The notes beneath the pieces are model-generated. The model was given only the letters and a program-made list of their open reading frames with translations, did not search any database and was not told the DNA's origin. Positions 36,112 to 49,579 of a stretch of DNA of 64,000 nucleotides are shown piece by piece. The position numbers were made by a program, and so were the translations under genes. Numbering within the stretch: the stretch's first letter is position 1; each line of letters begins with the position of its first letter. Source of the stretch: Metopolophium dirhodum. Taxonomy: Eukaryota > Arthropoda > Insecta > Hemiptera > Aphididae. The stretch lies in NCBI RefSeq assembly GCF_019925205.1, contig NC_083562.1, forward strand, positions 23,994,001-24,058,000, in the 5' to 3' direction.

Positions 36112-39100
36112 AATTTGGCTAGAGGTTAAATCCTAAAAAAAAAATTGAAAGAGGGTGTTGGCCCGCAGGCAAATGCATTTTAGGAAACCAAAAAAAAATT
36201 TAACTGTATGATTACACATTACAAAGTACAAACTAAAATGCCCAGAATATTAAACAAAAAAACTATTCAAAATATTTAGTTCATTATAGAATGATTATTC
36301 GTAGGGCACTAAGTTATCGATTTTCAAGTCAATACAAAATATTCGACTATAGTTACATTACTAAAAAAAAAAAATTGAAGGAGGGTGTTGGAGCCTGCAG
36401 GCAAATGCATTTTAGGAAACCAAATAAAAATTATGAAAAAATTTAACTGTAGGAATACACATAACAAAGTACAAACTAAAATGCCCAGAATATTAAACAA
36501 AAAAACTATTCAAAATATTTAGTTCATTAAAGAATGATTATTCATAGGGCACTTAGTTATCGATTTTCAAGTCAATACAAAAAAAATTCAACTAGAGTTA
36601 CATTACTAAAAAAAAAATAAAAATTGAAAGAGGGTGTTGGCGCCCGCAGACAAATGCATTTTAGGAAACCAAATAAAAATTTTGAAAAAATTTAACTGTA
36701 ACAATACACATAACAAAGTACAAACTAAAATGCCCAGAATATTAAACAAAAAAACTATTCAAAATATTTATTTCATAAAACAACGAATATTCAAGGGTAC
36801 CCAATTGTCAATGTTTAAAATTTGGCTAGAGGTTAAATCCTAAAAATGAAATTGACGGAGGGTGTTGGCGCCCGCAGGCAAATTCATTTTAGGAAACCAA
36901 AAAAAAATTTTGAAAAAATTTAACTGTATGATTACACTTTACAAAGTACAAACTAAAATGCCCAGAATATTAAACAAAAAAACTATTCAAAATATTTAGT
37001 TCATTATAGAATGATTATTCGTAGGGCACTAAGTTATCGATTTTCAAGTCAATACAAAAAAAATTCAACTAGAGTAACATTACTAAAAAAAAAAAAAAAA
37101 ATTGAAAGAGGGTGTTGGCGCCCGCAGGCAAATGCATTTTAGGAAAACAAAAAAAATTTTTGAAAAATTTTAACTGTAGGAATACACATAACAAAGTACA
37201 AACTAAAATGCCCAGAATATTAAACAGAAAAAACTATTCAAAATATTTATTTCATAAAACAACGATTATTCAAGGGTACCCAATTGTCAATGTTTAAAAT
37301 TTGGCTAGAGGTTAAATCCTAAAAAAAAAATTGAAAGAGGGTGTTGGCCCGCACGCAAATGCATTTTAGGAAACCAAAAAAAAATTTAACTGTATGATTA
37401 CACATTACAAAGTACAAACTAAAATGCCCAGAATATTAAACAAAAAAACTATTCAAAATATTTAGTTCATTATAGAATGATTATTCGTAGGGCACTAAGT
37501 TATCGATTTTCAAGTCAATACAAAATATTCGACTATAGTTACATTACTAAAAAAAAAAAATTGAAGGAGGGTGTTGGAGCCTGCAGGCAAATGCATTTTA
37601 GGAAACCAAAAAAAAATTTTGAAAAAATTTAACTGTATGATTACACTTTACAAAGTACAAACTAAAATGCCCAGAATATTAAACAAAAAAACTATTCAAA
37701 ATATTTATTTCATAAAACAACGAATATTCAAGGGTACCCAATTGTCAATGTTTAAAATTTGGCTAGAGGTTAAATCCTAAAAATGAAATTGACGGAGGGT
37801 GTTGGCGCCCGCAGGCAAATTCATTTTAGGAAACCAAAAAAAAATTTTGAAAAAATTTAACTGTATGATTACACTTTACAAAGTACAAACTAAAATGCCC
37901 AGAATATTAAACAAAAAAACTATTCAAAATATTTAGTTCATTATAGAATGATTATTCGTAGGGCACTAAGTTATCGATTTTCAAGTCAATACAAAAAAAA
38001 TTCAACTAGAGTAACATTACTAAAAAAAAAAAAAAAAATTGAAAGAGGGTGTTGGCGCCCGCAGGCAAATGCATTTTAGGAAAACAAAAAAAATTTTTGA
38101 AAAATTTTAACTGTAGGAATACACATAACAAAGTACAAACTAAAATGCCCAGAATATTAAACAGAAAAAACTATTCAAAATATTTATTTCATAAAACAAC
38201 GATTATTCAAGGGTACCCAATTGTCAATGTTTAAAATTTGGCTAGAGGTTAAATCCTAAAAAAAAAATTGAAAGAGGGTGTTGGCCCGCAGGCAAATGCA
38301 TTTTAGGAAACCAAAAAAAAATTTAACTGTATGATTACACATTACAAAGTACAAACTAAAATGCCCAGAATATTAAACAAAAAAACTATTCAAAATATTT
38401 AGTTCATTATAGAATGATTATTCGTAGGGCACTAAGTTATCGATTTTCAAGTCAATACAAAATATTCGACTATAGTTACATTACTAAAAAAAAAAAATTG
38501 AAGGAGGGTGTTGGAGCCTGCAGGCAAATGCATTTTAGGAAACCAAATAAAAATTATGAAAAAATTTAACTGTAGGAATACACATAACAAAGTACAAACT
38601 AAAATGCCCAGAATATTAAACAAAAAAACTATTCAAAATATTTAGTTCATTAAAGAATGATTATTCATAGGGCACTTAGTTATCGATTTTCAAGTCAATA
38701 CAAAAAAAATTCAACTAGAGTTACATTACTAAAAAAAAAATAAAAATTGAAAGAGGGTGTTGGCGCCCGCAGACAAATGCATTTTAGGAAACCAAATAAA
38801 AATTTTGAAAAAATTTAACTGTAACAATACACATAACAAAGTACAAACTAAAATGCCCAGAATATTAAACAAAAAAACTATTCAAAATATTTATTTCATA
38901 AAACAACGAATATTCAAGGGTACCCAATTGTCAATGTTTAAAATTTGGCTAGAGGTTAAATCCTAAAAATGAAATTGACGGAGGGTGTTGGCGCCCGCAG
39001 GCAAATTCATTTTAGGAAACCAAAAAAAAATTTTGAAAAAATTTAACTGTATGATTACACTTTACAAAGTACAAACTAAAATGCCCAGAATATTAAACAA

Positions 39101-42100
39101 AAAAACTATTCAAAATATTTAGTTCATTATAGAATGATTATTCGTAGGGCACTAAGTTATCGATTTTCAAGTCAATACAAAAAAAATTCAACTAGAGTAA
39201 CATTACTAAAAAAAAAAAAAAAAATTGAAAGAGGGTGTTGGCGCCCGCAGGCAAATGCATTTTAGGAAAACAAAAAAAATTTTTGAAAAATTTTAACTGT
39301 AGGAATACACATAACAAAGTACAAACTAAAATGCCCAGAATATTCAACAGAAAAAACTATTCAAAATATTTATTTCATAAAACAACGATTATTCAAGGGT
39401 ACCCAATTGTCAATGTTTAAAATTTGGCTAGAGGTTAAATCCTAAAAAAAAAATTGAAAGAGGGTGTTGGCCCGCACGCAAATGCATTTTAGGAAACCAA
39501 AAAAAAATTTAACTGTATGATTACACATTACAAAGTACAAACTAAAATGCCCAGAATATTAAACAAAAAAACTATTCAAAATATTTAGTTCATTATAGAA
39601 TGATTATTCGTAGGGCACTAAGTTATCGATTTTCAAGTCAATACAAAATATTCGACTATAGTTACATTACTAAAAAAAAAAAATTGAAGGAGGGTGTTGG
39701 AGCCTGCAGGCAAATGCATTTTAGGAAACCAAAAAAAAATTTTGAAAAAATTTAACTGTATGATTACACTTTACAAAGTACAAACTAAAATGCCCAGAAT
39801 ATTAAACAAAAAAACTATTCAAAATATTTATTTCATAAAACAACGAATATTCAAGGGTACCCAATTGTCAATGTTTAAAATTTGGCTAGAGGTTAAATCC
39901 TAAAAATGAAATTGACGGAGGGTGTTGGCGCCCGCAGGCAAATTCATTTTAGGAAACCAAAAAAAAATTTTGAAAAAATTTAACTGTATGATTACACTTT
40001 ACAAAGTACAAACTAAAATGCCCAGAATATTAAACAAAAAAACTATTCAAAATATTTAGTTCATTATAGAATGATTATTCGTAGGGCACTAAGTTATCGA
40101 TTTTCAAGTCAATACAAAAAAAATTCAACTAGAGTAACATTACTAAAAAAAAAAAAAAAAATTGAAAGAGGGTGTTGGCGCCCGCAGGCAAATGCATTTT
40201 AGGAAAACAAAAAAAATTTTTGAAAAATTTTAACTGTAGGAATACACATAACAAAGTACAAACTAAAATGCCCAGAATATTAAACAGAAAAAACTATTCA
40301 AAATATTTATTTCATAAAACAACGATTATTCAAGGGTACCCAATTGTCAATGTTTAAAATTTGGCTAGAGGTTAAATCCTAAAAAAAAAATTGAAAGAGG
40401 GTGTTGGCCCGCAGGCAAATGCATTTTAGGAAACCAAAAAAAAATTTTGAAAAAATTTAACTGTAACAATACACATAACAAAGTACAAACTAAAATGCCC
40501 AGAATATTAAACAAAAAAACTATTCAAAATATTTAGTTCATTATAGAATGATTATTCGTAGGGCACTAAGTTATTGATTTTCAAGTCAATACAAAAAATT
40601 CAACTAGAGTTACATGACAAAAAAAAAAATTTGAAAGAGTGTTTGGAGCCTGCAGGCAAATGCATTTTAGGAAAACAAAAAAAAATTTTGAAAAAATTTA
40701 ACTGTATGATTACACATTACAAAGTACAAACTAAAATGCCCAGAATATTAAACAAAAAACTATTCAAAATATTTAGTTCATTAAAGAATGATTATTCATA
40801 GGGCACTTAGTTATCGATTTTCAAGTCAATACAAAAAAAATTCAACTAGAGTTACATTACTAAAAAAAAAATAAAAATTGAAAGAGGGTGTTGGCGCCCG
40901 CAGACAAATGCATTTTAGGAAACCAAATAAAAATTTTGAAAAAATTTAACTGTAACAATACACATAACAAAGTACAAACTAAAATGCCCAGAATATTAAA
41001 CAAAAAAACTATTCAAAATATTTATTTCATAAAACAACGAATATTCAAGGGTACCCAATTGTCAATGTTTAAAATTTGGCTAGAGGTTAAATCCTAAAAA
41101 TGAAATTGACGGAGGGTGTTGGCGCCCGCAGGCAAATTCATTTTAGGAAACCAAAAAAAAATTTTGAAAAAATTTAACTGTATGATTACACTTTACAAAG
41201 TACAAACTAAAATTCCCAGAATATTAAACAAAAAAACTATTCAAAATATTTAGTTCATTATAGAATGATTATTCGTAGGGCACTAAGTTATCGATTTTCA
41301 AGTCAATACAAAAAAAATTCAACTAGAGTAACATTACTAAAAAAAAAAAAAAAAATTGAAAGAGGGTGTTGGCGCCCGCAGGCAAATGCATTTTAGGAAA
41401 ACAAAAAAAATTTTTGAAAAATTTTAACTGTAGGAATACACATAACAAAGTACAAACTAAAATGCCCAGAATATTAAACAGAAAAAACTATTCAAAATAT
41501 TTATTTCATAAAACAACGATTATTCAAGGGTACCCAATTGTCAATGTTTAAAATTTGGCTAGAGGTTAAATCCTAAAAAAAAAATTGAAAGAGGGTGTTG
41601 GCCCGCACGCAAATGCATTTTAGGAAACCAAAAAAAAATTTAACTGTATGATTACACATTACAAAGTACAAACTAAAATGCCCAGAATATTAAACAAAAA
41701 AACTATTCAAAATATTTAGTTCATTATAGAATGATTATTCGTAGGGCACTAAGTTATCGATTTTCAAGTCAATACAAAATATTCGACTATAGTTACATTA
41801 CTAAAAAAAAAAAATTGAAGGAGGGTGTTGGAGCCTGCAGGCAAATGCATTTTAGGAAACCAAAAAAAAATTTTGAAAAAATTTAACTGTATGATTACAC
41901 TTTACAAAGTACAAACTAAAATGCCCAGAATATTAAACAAAAAAACTATTCAAAATATTTATTTCATAAAACAACGAATATTCAAGGGTACCCAATTGTC
42001 AATGTTTAAAATTTGGCTAGAGGTTAAATCCTAAAAATGAAATTGACGGAGGGTGTTGGCGCCCGCAGGCAAATTCATTTTAGGAAACCAAAAAAAAATT

Positions 42101-42578
42101 TTGAAAAAATTTAACTGTATGATTACACTTTACAAAGTACAAACTAAAATGCCCAGAATATTAAACAAAAAAACTATTCAAAATATTTAGTTCATTATAG
42201 AATGATTATTCGTAGGGCACTAAGTTATCGATTTTCAAGTCAATACAAAAAAAATTCAACTAGAGTAACATTACTAAAAAAAAAAAAAAAAATTGAAAGA
42301 GGGTGTTGGCGCCCGCAGGCAAATGCATTTTAGGAACACAAAAAAAATTTTTGAAAAATTTTAACTGTAGGAATACACATAACAAAGTACAAACTAAAAT
42401 GCCCAGAATATTAAACAGAAAAAACTATTCAAAATATTTAGTTTATTCAAGAATGATTATTCATAGGGCAATTAGTTATCGATTTTCAAGTCAATACAAA
42501 AAAAATTCAACTAGAGTTAAATTATTAAAAAAAAAAATTGAAGGAGGGTGTTGGAGCCTGCAGGCAAATGCATTTTAG
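35448..42578. repeat. Nine-monomer higher-order repeat, 2123-2131 bp, several rounds
   Basis: Landmarks at 35448, 37571, 39694 and 41825 are spaced 2123, 2123 and 2131 bp; those at 36634, 38757 and 40888 are spaced 2123 and 2131 bp. The block contains the GCCCGCAGACAAATGC head with AACTGTAACAATACAC. A related block at 30420-31380 matches 40617-41577 at offset 10197 and shares the rare AAAATTCCCAG change (about 31014 and 41211). Confidence 0.8.
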
Positions 42579-45500
42579 GAAACCAAAAACAAATTTTGAA
42601 AAAATTTAACTGTATGATTACACATTACAATGTACAAACTAAAATGCCCAGAATATTAAACAAAAAAACTATTCAAAATATTTAGTTCATTATATAATGA
42701 TTATTCGTAGGGCACTAAGTTATTGATTTTCAAGTCAATACAAAAAATTCAACTAGAGTTACATGACAAAAAAAAAAATTTGAAAGAGTGTTTGGAGCCT
42801 GCAGGCAAATGCATTTTAGGAAAACAAAAAAAAATTTTGAAAAAATATAACTGTATGATTACACATTACAAAGTACAAACTAAAATGCCCAGAATATTAA
42901 ACAAAAAAACTATTCAAAATATTTAGTTCATTATAGAATGATTAATCATAGGGCACCAAGTTTTCAATTTTCAAGTCAATACAAAATATTCGACTAGAGT
43001 TACATAACTAAAAAAAAAATATTAAAGGAGGGTGTTGGAGCCTGCAGGCAAATGCATTTTAGGAAACCAAAAAAAAATTTTGAAAAAATTTAACTGTATG
43101 ATTACACTTTACAAAGTACAAACTAAAATGCCCAGAATATTAAACAAAAAAACTATTCAAAATAGTTATTTCGTAAAACAACGAATATTCAAGGGTACCC
43201 AATTGTCAATGTTTAAAATTTGGCTAGAGGTTAAATCCTAAAAATGAAATTGACGGAGGGTGTTGGCGCCCGCAGGCAAATTCATTTTAGGAAACCAAAA
43301 AAAAATTTTGAAAAAATTTAACTGTATGATTACACTTTACAAAGTACAAACTAAAATGCCCAGAATATTAAACAAAAAAACTATTCAAAATATTTAGTTC
43401 ATTATAGAATGATTATTCGTAGGGCACTAAGTTATCGATTTTCAAGTCAATACAAAAAAAATTCAACTAGAGTAACATTACTAAAAAAAAAAAAAAAAAT
43501 TGAAAGAGGGTGTTGGCGCCCGCAGGCAAATGCATTTTAGGAAAACAAAAAAAATTTTTGAAAAATTTTAACTGTAGGAATACACATAACAAAGTACAAA
43601 CTAAAATGCCCAGAATATTAAACAGAAAAAACTATTCAAAATATTTATTTCATAAAACAACGATTATTCAAGGGTACCCAATTGTCAATGTTTAAAATTT
43701 GGCTAGAGGTTAAATCCTAAAAAAAAAATTGAAAGAGGGTGTTGGCCCGCAGGCAAATGCATTTTAGGAAACCAAAAAAAAATTTAACTGTATGATTACA
43801 CATTACAAAGTACAAACTAAAATGCCCAGAATATTAAACAAAAAAACTATTCAAAATATTTAGTTCATTATAGAATGATTATTCGTAGGGCACTAAGTTA
43901 TCGATTTTCAAGTCAATACAAAATATTCGACTATAGTTACATTACTAAAAAAAAAAAATTGAAGGAGGGTGTTGGAGCCTGCAGGCAAATGCATTTTAGG
44001 AAACCAAATAAAAATTATGAAAAAATTTAACTGTAGGAATACACATAACAAAGTACAAACTAAAATGCCCAGAATATTAAACAAAAAAACTATTCAAAAT
44101 ATTTAGTTCATTATAGAATGATTATTCGTAGGGCACTAAGTTATTGATTTTCAAGTCAATACAAAAAATTCAACTAGAGTTACATGACAAAAAAAAAAAT
44201 TTGAAAGAGTGTTTGGAGCCTGCAGGCAAATGCATTTTAGGAAAACAAAAAAAAATTTTGAAAAAATTTAACTGTAGGAATACACATGACAAAATACAAA
44301 CTAAAATGCCCAGAATATTAAACGGAAAAAACTATTCAAAATATTTAGTTTATTCAAGAATGATTATTCATAGGGCAATTAGTTATCGATTTTCAAGTCA
44401 ATACAAAAAAAATTCAACTAGAGTTAAATTATTAAAAAAAAAAATTGAAGGAGGGTGTTGGAGCCTGAGGCAAATGCATTTTAGGAAACCAAAAACAAAT
44501 TTTGAAAAAATTTAACTGTATGATTACACATTACAATGTACAAACTAAAATGCCCAGAATATTAAACAAAAAAACTATTCAAAATATTTAGTTCATTATA
44601 TAATGATTATTCGTAGGGCACTAAGTTATTGATTTTCAAGTCAATACAAAAAATTCAACTAGAGTTACATGACAAAAAAAAAAATTTGAAAGAGTGTTTG
44701 GAGCCTGCAGGCAAATGCATTTTAGGAAAACAAAAAAAAATTTTGAAAAAATATAACTGTATGATTACACATTACAAAGTACAAACTAAAATGCCCAGAA
44801 TATTAAACAAAAAAACTATTCAAAATATTTAGTTCATTATAGAATGATTAATCATAGGGCACCAAGTTTTCAATTTTCAAGTCAATACAAAATATTCGAC
44901 TAGAGTTACATAACTAAAAAAAAAATATTAAAGGAGGGTGTTGGAGCCTGCAGGCAAATGCATTTTAGGAAACCAAAAAAAAATTTTGAAAAAATTTAAC
45001 TGTATGATTACACTTTACAAAGTACAAACTAAAATGCCCAGAATATTAAACAAAAAAACTATTCAAAATAGTTATTTCGTAAAACAACGAATATTCAAGG
45101 GTACCCAATTGTCAATGTTTAAAATTTGGCTAGAGGTTAAATCCTAAAAATGAAATTGACGGAGGGTGTTGGCGCCCGCAGGCAAATTCATTTTAGGAAA
45201 CCAAAAAAAAATTTTGAAAAAATTTAACTGTATGATTACACTTTACAAAGTACAAACTAAAATGCCCAGAATATTAAACAAAAAAACTATTCAAAATATT
45301 TAGTTCATTATAGAATGATTATTCGTAGGGCACTAAGTTATCGATTTTCAAGTCAATACAAAAAAAATTCAACTAGAGTAACATTACTAAAAAAAAAAAA
45401 AAAAATTGAAAGAGGGTGTTGGCCCGCAGGCAAATGCATTTTAGGAAACCAAAAAAAAATTTAACTGTATGATTACACATTACAAAGTACAAACTAAAAT

Positions 45501-48450
45501 GCCCAGAATATTAAACAAAAAAACTATTCAAAATATTTAGTTCATTATAGAATGATTATTCGTAGGGCACTAAGTTATCGATTTTCAAGTCAATACAAAA
45601 TATTCGACTATAGTTACATTACTAAAAAAAAAAAATTGAAGGAGGGTGTTGGAGCCTGCAGGCAAATGCATTTTAGGAAACCAAATAAAAATTATGAAAA
45701 AATTTAACTGTAACAATACACATAACAAAGTACAAACTAAAATGCCCAGAAAATTAAACTGAAAAAACTATTCAAAATATTTATTTCATAAAACAACGAT
45801 TATTCAAGGGTACCCAATTGTCAATGTTTAAAATTTGGCTAGAGGTTAAATCCTAAAAATGAAATTGACGGAGGGTGTTGGCGCCCGCAGGCAAATGCAT
45901 TTTAGGAAACCAAAAAAAAATTTTGAAAAAATTTAACTGTATGATAACACATTACAATGTACAAACTAAAATGCCCAGAATATTAAACAAAAAAACTATT
46001 CAAAATATTTAGTTCATTATAGAATGATTATTCGTAGGGCACTAAGTTATCGATTTTCAAGTCAATACAAAAAAAATTCAACTAGTTACATTACTAAAAA
46101 AAAAAAAAAAAAAATTTAAAGAGGGTGTTGGCGCCCGCAGGCAAATGCATTTTAGGAAACCAAAAAAAAATTTTGAAAAAATTTAACTGTAGGAATACAC
46201 ATGACAAAATACAAACTAAAATGCCCAGAATATTAAACGGAAAAAAACTATTCAAAATATTTAGTTTATTCAAGAATGATTATTCATAGGGCAATTAGTT
46301 ATCGATTTTCAAGTCAATACAAAAAAAATTCAACTAGAGTTAAATTATTAAAAAAAAAAATTGAAGGAGGGTGTTGGAGCCTGCAGGCAAATGCATTTTA
46401 GGAAACCAAAAACAAATTTTGAAAAAATTTAACTGTATGATTACACATTACAATGTACAAACTAAAATGCCCAGAATATTAAACAAAAAAACTATTCAAA
46501 ATATTTAGTTCATTATATAATGATTATTCGTAGGGCACTAAGTTATTGATTTTCAAGTCAATACAAAAAATTCAACTAGAGTTACATGACAAAAAAAAAA
46601 TTTGAAAGAGTGTTTGGAGCCTGCAGGCAAATGCATTTTAGGAAAACAAAAAAAAATTTTGAAAAAATATAACTGTATGATTACACATTACAAAGTACAA
46701 ACTAAAATGCCCAGAATATTAAACAAAAAAACTATTCAAAATATTTAGTTCATTATAGAATGATTAATCATAGGGCACCAAGTTTTCAATTTTCAAGTCA
46801 ATACAAAATATTCGACTAGAGTTACATAACTAAAAAAAAAATATTAAAGGAGGGTGTTGGAGCCTGCAGGCAAATGCATTTTAGGAAACCAAAAAAAAAT
46901 TTTGAAAAAATTTAACTGTATGATTACACTTTACAAAGTACAAACTAAAATGCCCAGAATATTAAACAAAAAAACTATTCAAAATAGTTATTTCGTAAAA
47001 CAACGAATATTCAAGGGTACCCAATTGTCAATGTTTAAAATTTGGCTAGAGGTTAAATCCTAAAAATGAAATTGACGGAGGGTGTTGGCGCCCGCAGGCA
47101 AATTCATTTTAGGAAACCAAAAAAAAATTTTGAAAAAATTTAACTGTATGATTACACTTTACAAAGTACAAACTAAAATGCCCAGAATATTAAACAAAAA
47201 AACTATTCAAAATATTTAGTTCATTATAGAATGATTATTCGTAGGGCACTAAGTTATCGATTTTCAAGTCAATACAAAAAAAATTCAACTAGAGTAACAT
47301 TACTAAAAAAAAAAAAAAAAATTGAAAGAGGGTGTTGGCGCCCGCAGGCAAATGCATTTTAGGAAAACAAAAAAAATTTTTGAAAAATTTTAACTGTAGG
47401 AATACACATAACAAAGTACAAACTAAAATGCCCAGAATATTAAACAGAAAAAACTATTCAAAATATTTATTTCATAAAACAACGATTATTCAAGGGTACC
47501 CAATTGTCAATGTTTAAAATTTGGCTAGAGGTTAAATCCTAAAAAAAAAATTGAAAGAGGGTGTTGGCCCGCAGGCAAATGCATTTTAGGAAACCAAAAA
47601 AAAATTTAACTGTATGATTACACATTACAAAGTACAAACTAAAATGCCCAGAATATTAAACAAAAAAACTATTCAAAATATTTAGTTCATTATAGAATGA
47701 TTATTCGTAGGGCACTAAGTTATCGATTTTCAAGTCAATACAAAATATTCGACTATAGTTACATTACTAAAAAAAAAAAATTGAAGGAGGGTGTTGGAGC
47801 CTGCAGGCAAATGCATTTTAGGAAACCAAATAAAAATTATGAAAAAATTTAACCGTAGGAATACACATAACAAAATACAAAATAAAATGCCCAGAATATT
47901 AAACAGAAAAAACTATTCAAAATATTTAGTTTATTAAAGAATGATTATTCATAGGGTACCAAGTTATCAATTTTCAAGTCATTACAAAAAATTCAACTAG
48001 AGTTAAATTATTAAAAAAAAAAATTGAAGGAGGGTGTTGGAGCCTGCAGGCAAATGCATTTTAGGAAACCAAAAACAAATTTTGAAAAAATTTAACTGTA
48101 TGATTACACATTACAATGTACAAACTAAAATGCCCAGAATATTAAACAAAAAAACTATTCAAAATATTTAGTTCATTATAGAATGATTATTCGTAGGGAA
48201 CTAAGTTATTGATTTTCAAGTCAATACAAAAAATTCAACTAGAGTTACATGACAAAAAAAAAATTTAAAAGAGTGTTTGGAGCCTGCAGGCAAATGCATT
48301 TTAGGAAAACAAAAAAAAATTTTGAAAAAATATAACTGTATGATTACACATTACAAAGTACAAACTAAAATGCCCAGAATATTAAACAAAAAAACTATTC
48401 AAAATATTTAGTTCATTATAGAATGATTAATCATAGGGCACCAAGTTTTC
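41250..48450. repeat. 7.2-kb near-identical block, copy 1 (8325-bp spacing)
   Basis: Landmarks 41366, 41825, 42303, 42723, 43032, 43510, 44144, 44629 and 44938 all recur at exactly +8325. From about 46700 on the offset is 8085 because copy 2 lacks one 240-bp monomer. Shared rare marks include the deletion form AACTAGTTACATTAC (46081 and 54406), the box GAGCCTGAGGC (44462 and 52787), TTATATAATG tails and GTAGGGAACTAAG (about 48192). The left border falls between the AAAATTCCCAG monomer (about 41211) and 41366. Confidence 0.85.
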
Positions 48451-49579
48451 AATTTTCAAGTCAACACAAAATATTCGACTAGAGTTACATTACTAAAAAA
48501 AAAATATTAAAGGAGGGTGTTGGAGCCTGCAGGCAAATGCATTTTAGGAAACCAAAAAAAAATTTTGAAAAAATTTAACTGTATGATTACACTTTACAAA
48601 GTACAAACTAAAATGCCCAGAATATTAAACAAAAAAACTATTCAAAATATTTATTTCATAAAACAACGATTATTCAAGGGTACCCAATTGTCAATGTTTA
48701 AAATTTGGCTAGAGGTTAAATCCTAAAAATGAAATTGACGGAGGGTGTTGGCGCCCGCAGGCAAATTCATTTTAGGAAACCAAAAAAAAATTTTGAAAAA
48801 ATTTAACTGTAGGAATACACATAACAAAGTACAAACTAAAATGCCCAGAATATTAAACAGAAAAAACTATTCAAAATATTTATTTCATAAAACAACGATT
48901 ATTCAAGGGTACCCAATTGTCAATGTTTAAAATTTGGCTAGAGGTTAAATCCTAAAAAAAAAATTGAAAGAGGGTGTTGGCCCGCAGGCAAATGCATTTT
49001 AGGAAACCAAAAAAAAATTTAACTGTATGATTACACATTACAAAGTACAAACTAAAATGCCCAGAATATTAAACAAAAAAACTATTCAAAATATTTAGTT
49101 CATTATAGAATGATTATTCGTATGGCACTAAGTTATCGATTTTCAAGTCAATACAAAAAAAATTCAACTAGAGTAACATTACTAAAAAAAAAAAAAAAAA
49201 ATTGAAAGAGGGTGTTGGCGCCCGCAGGCAAATGCATTTTAGGAAAACAAAAAAAATTTTTGAAAAATTTTAACTGTAGGAATACACATAACAAAGTACA
49301 AACTAAAATGCCCAGAATATTAAACAGAAAAAACTATTCAAAATATTTATTTCATAAAACAACGATTATTCAAGGGTACCCAATTGTCAATGTTTAAAAT
49401 TTGGCTAGAGGTTAAATCCTAAAAATGAAATTGACGGAGGGTGTTGGCGCCCGCAGGCAAATTCATTTTAGGAAACCAAAAAAAATTTTTGAAAAAATTT
49501 AACTGTATGATTACACTTTACAAAGTACAAACTAAAATGCCCAGAATATTAAACAAAAAAACTATTCAAAATATTTAGT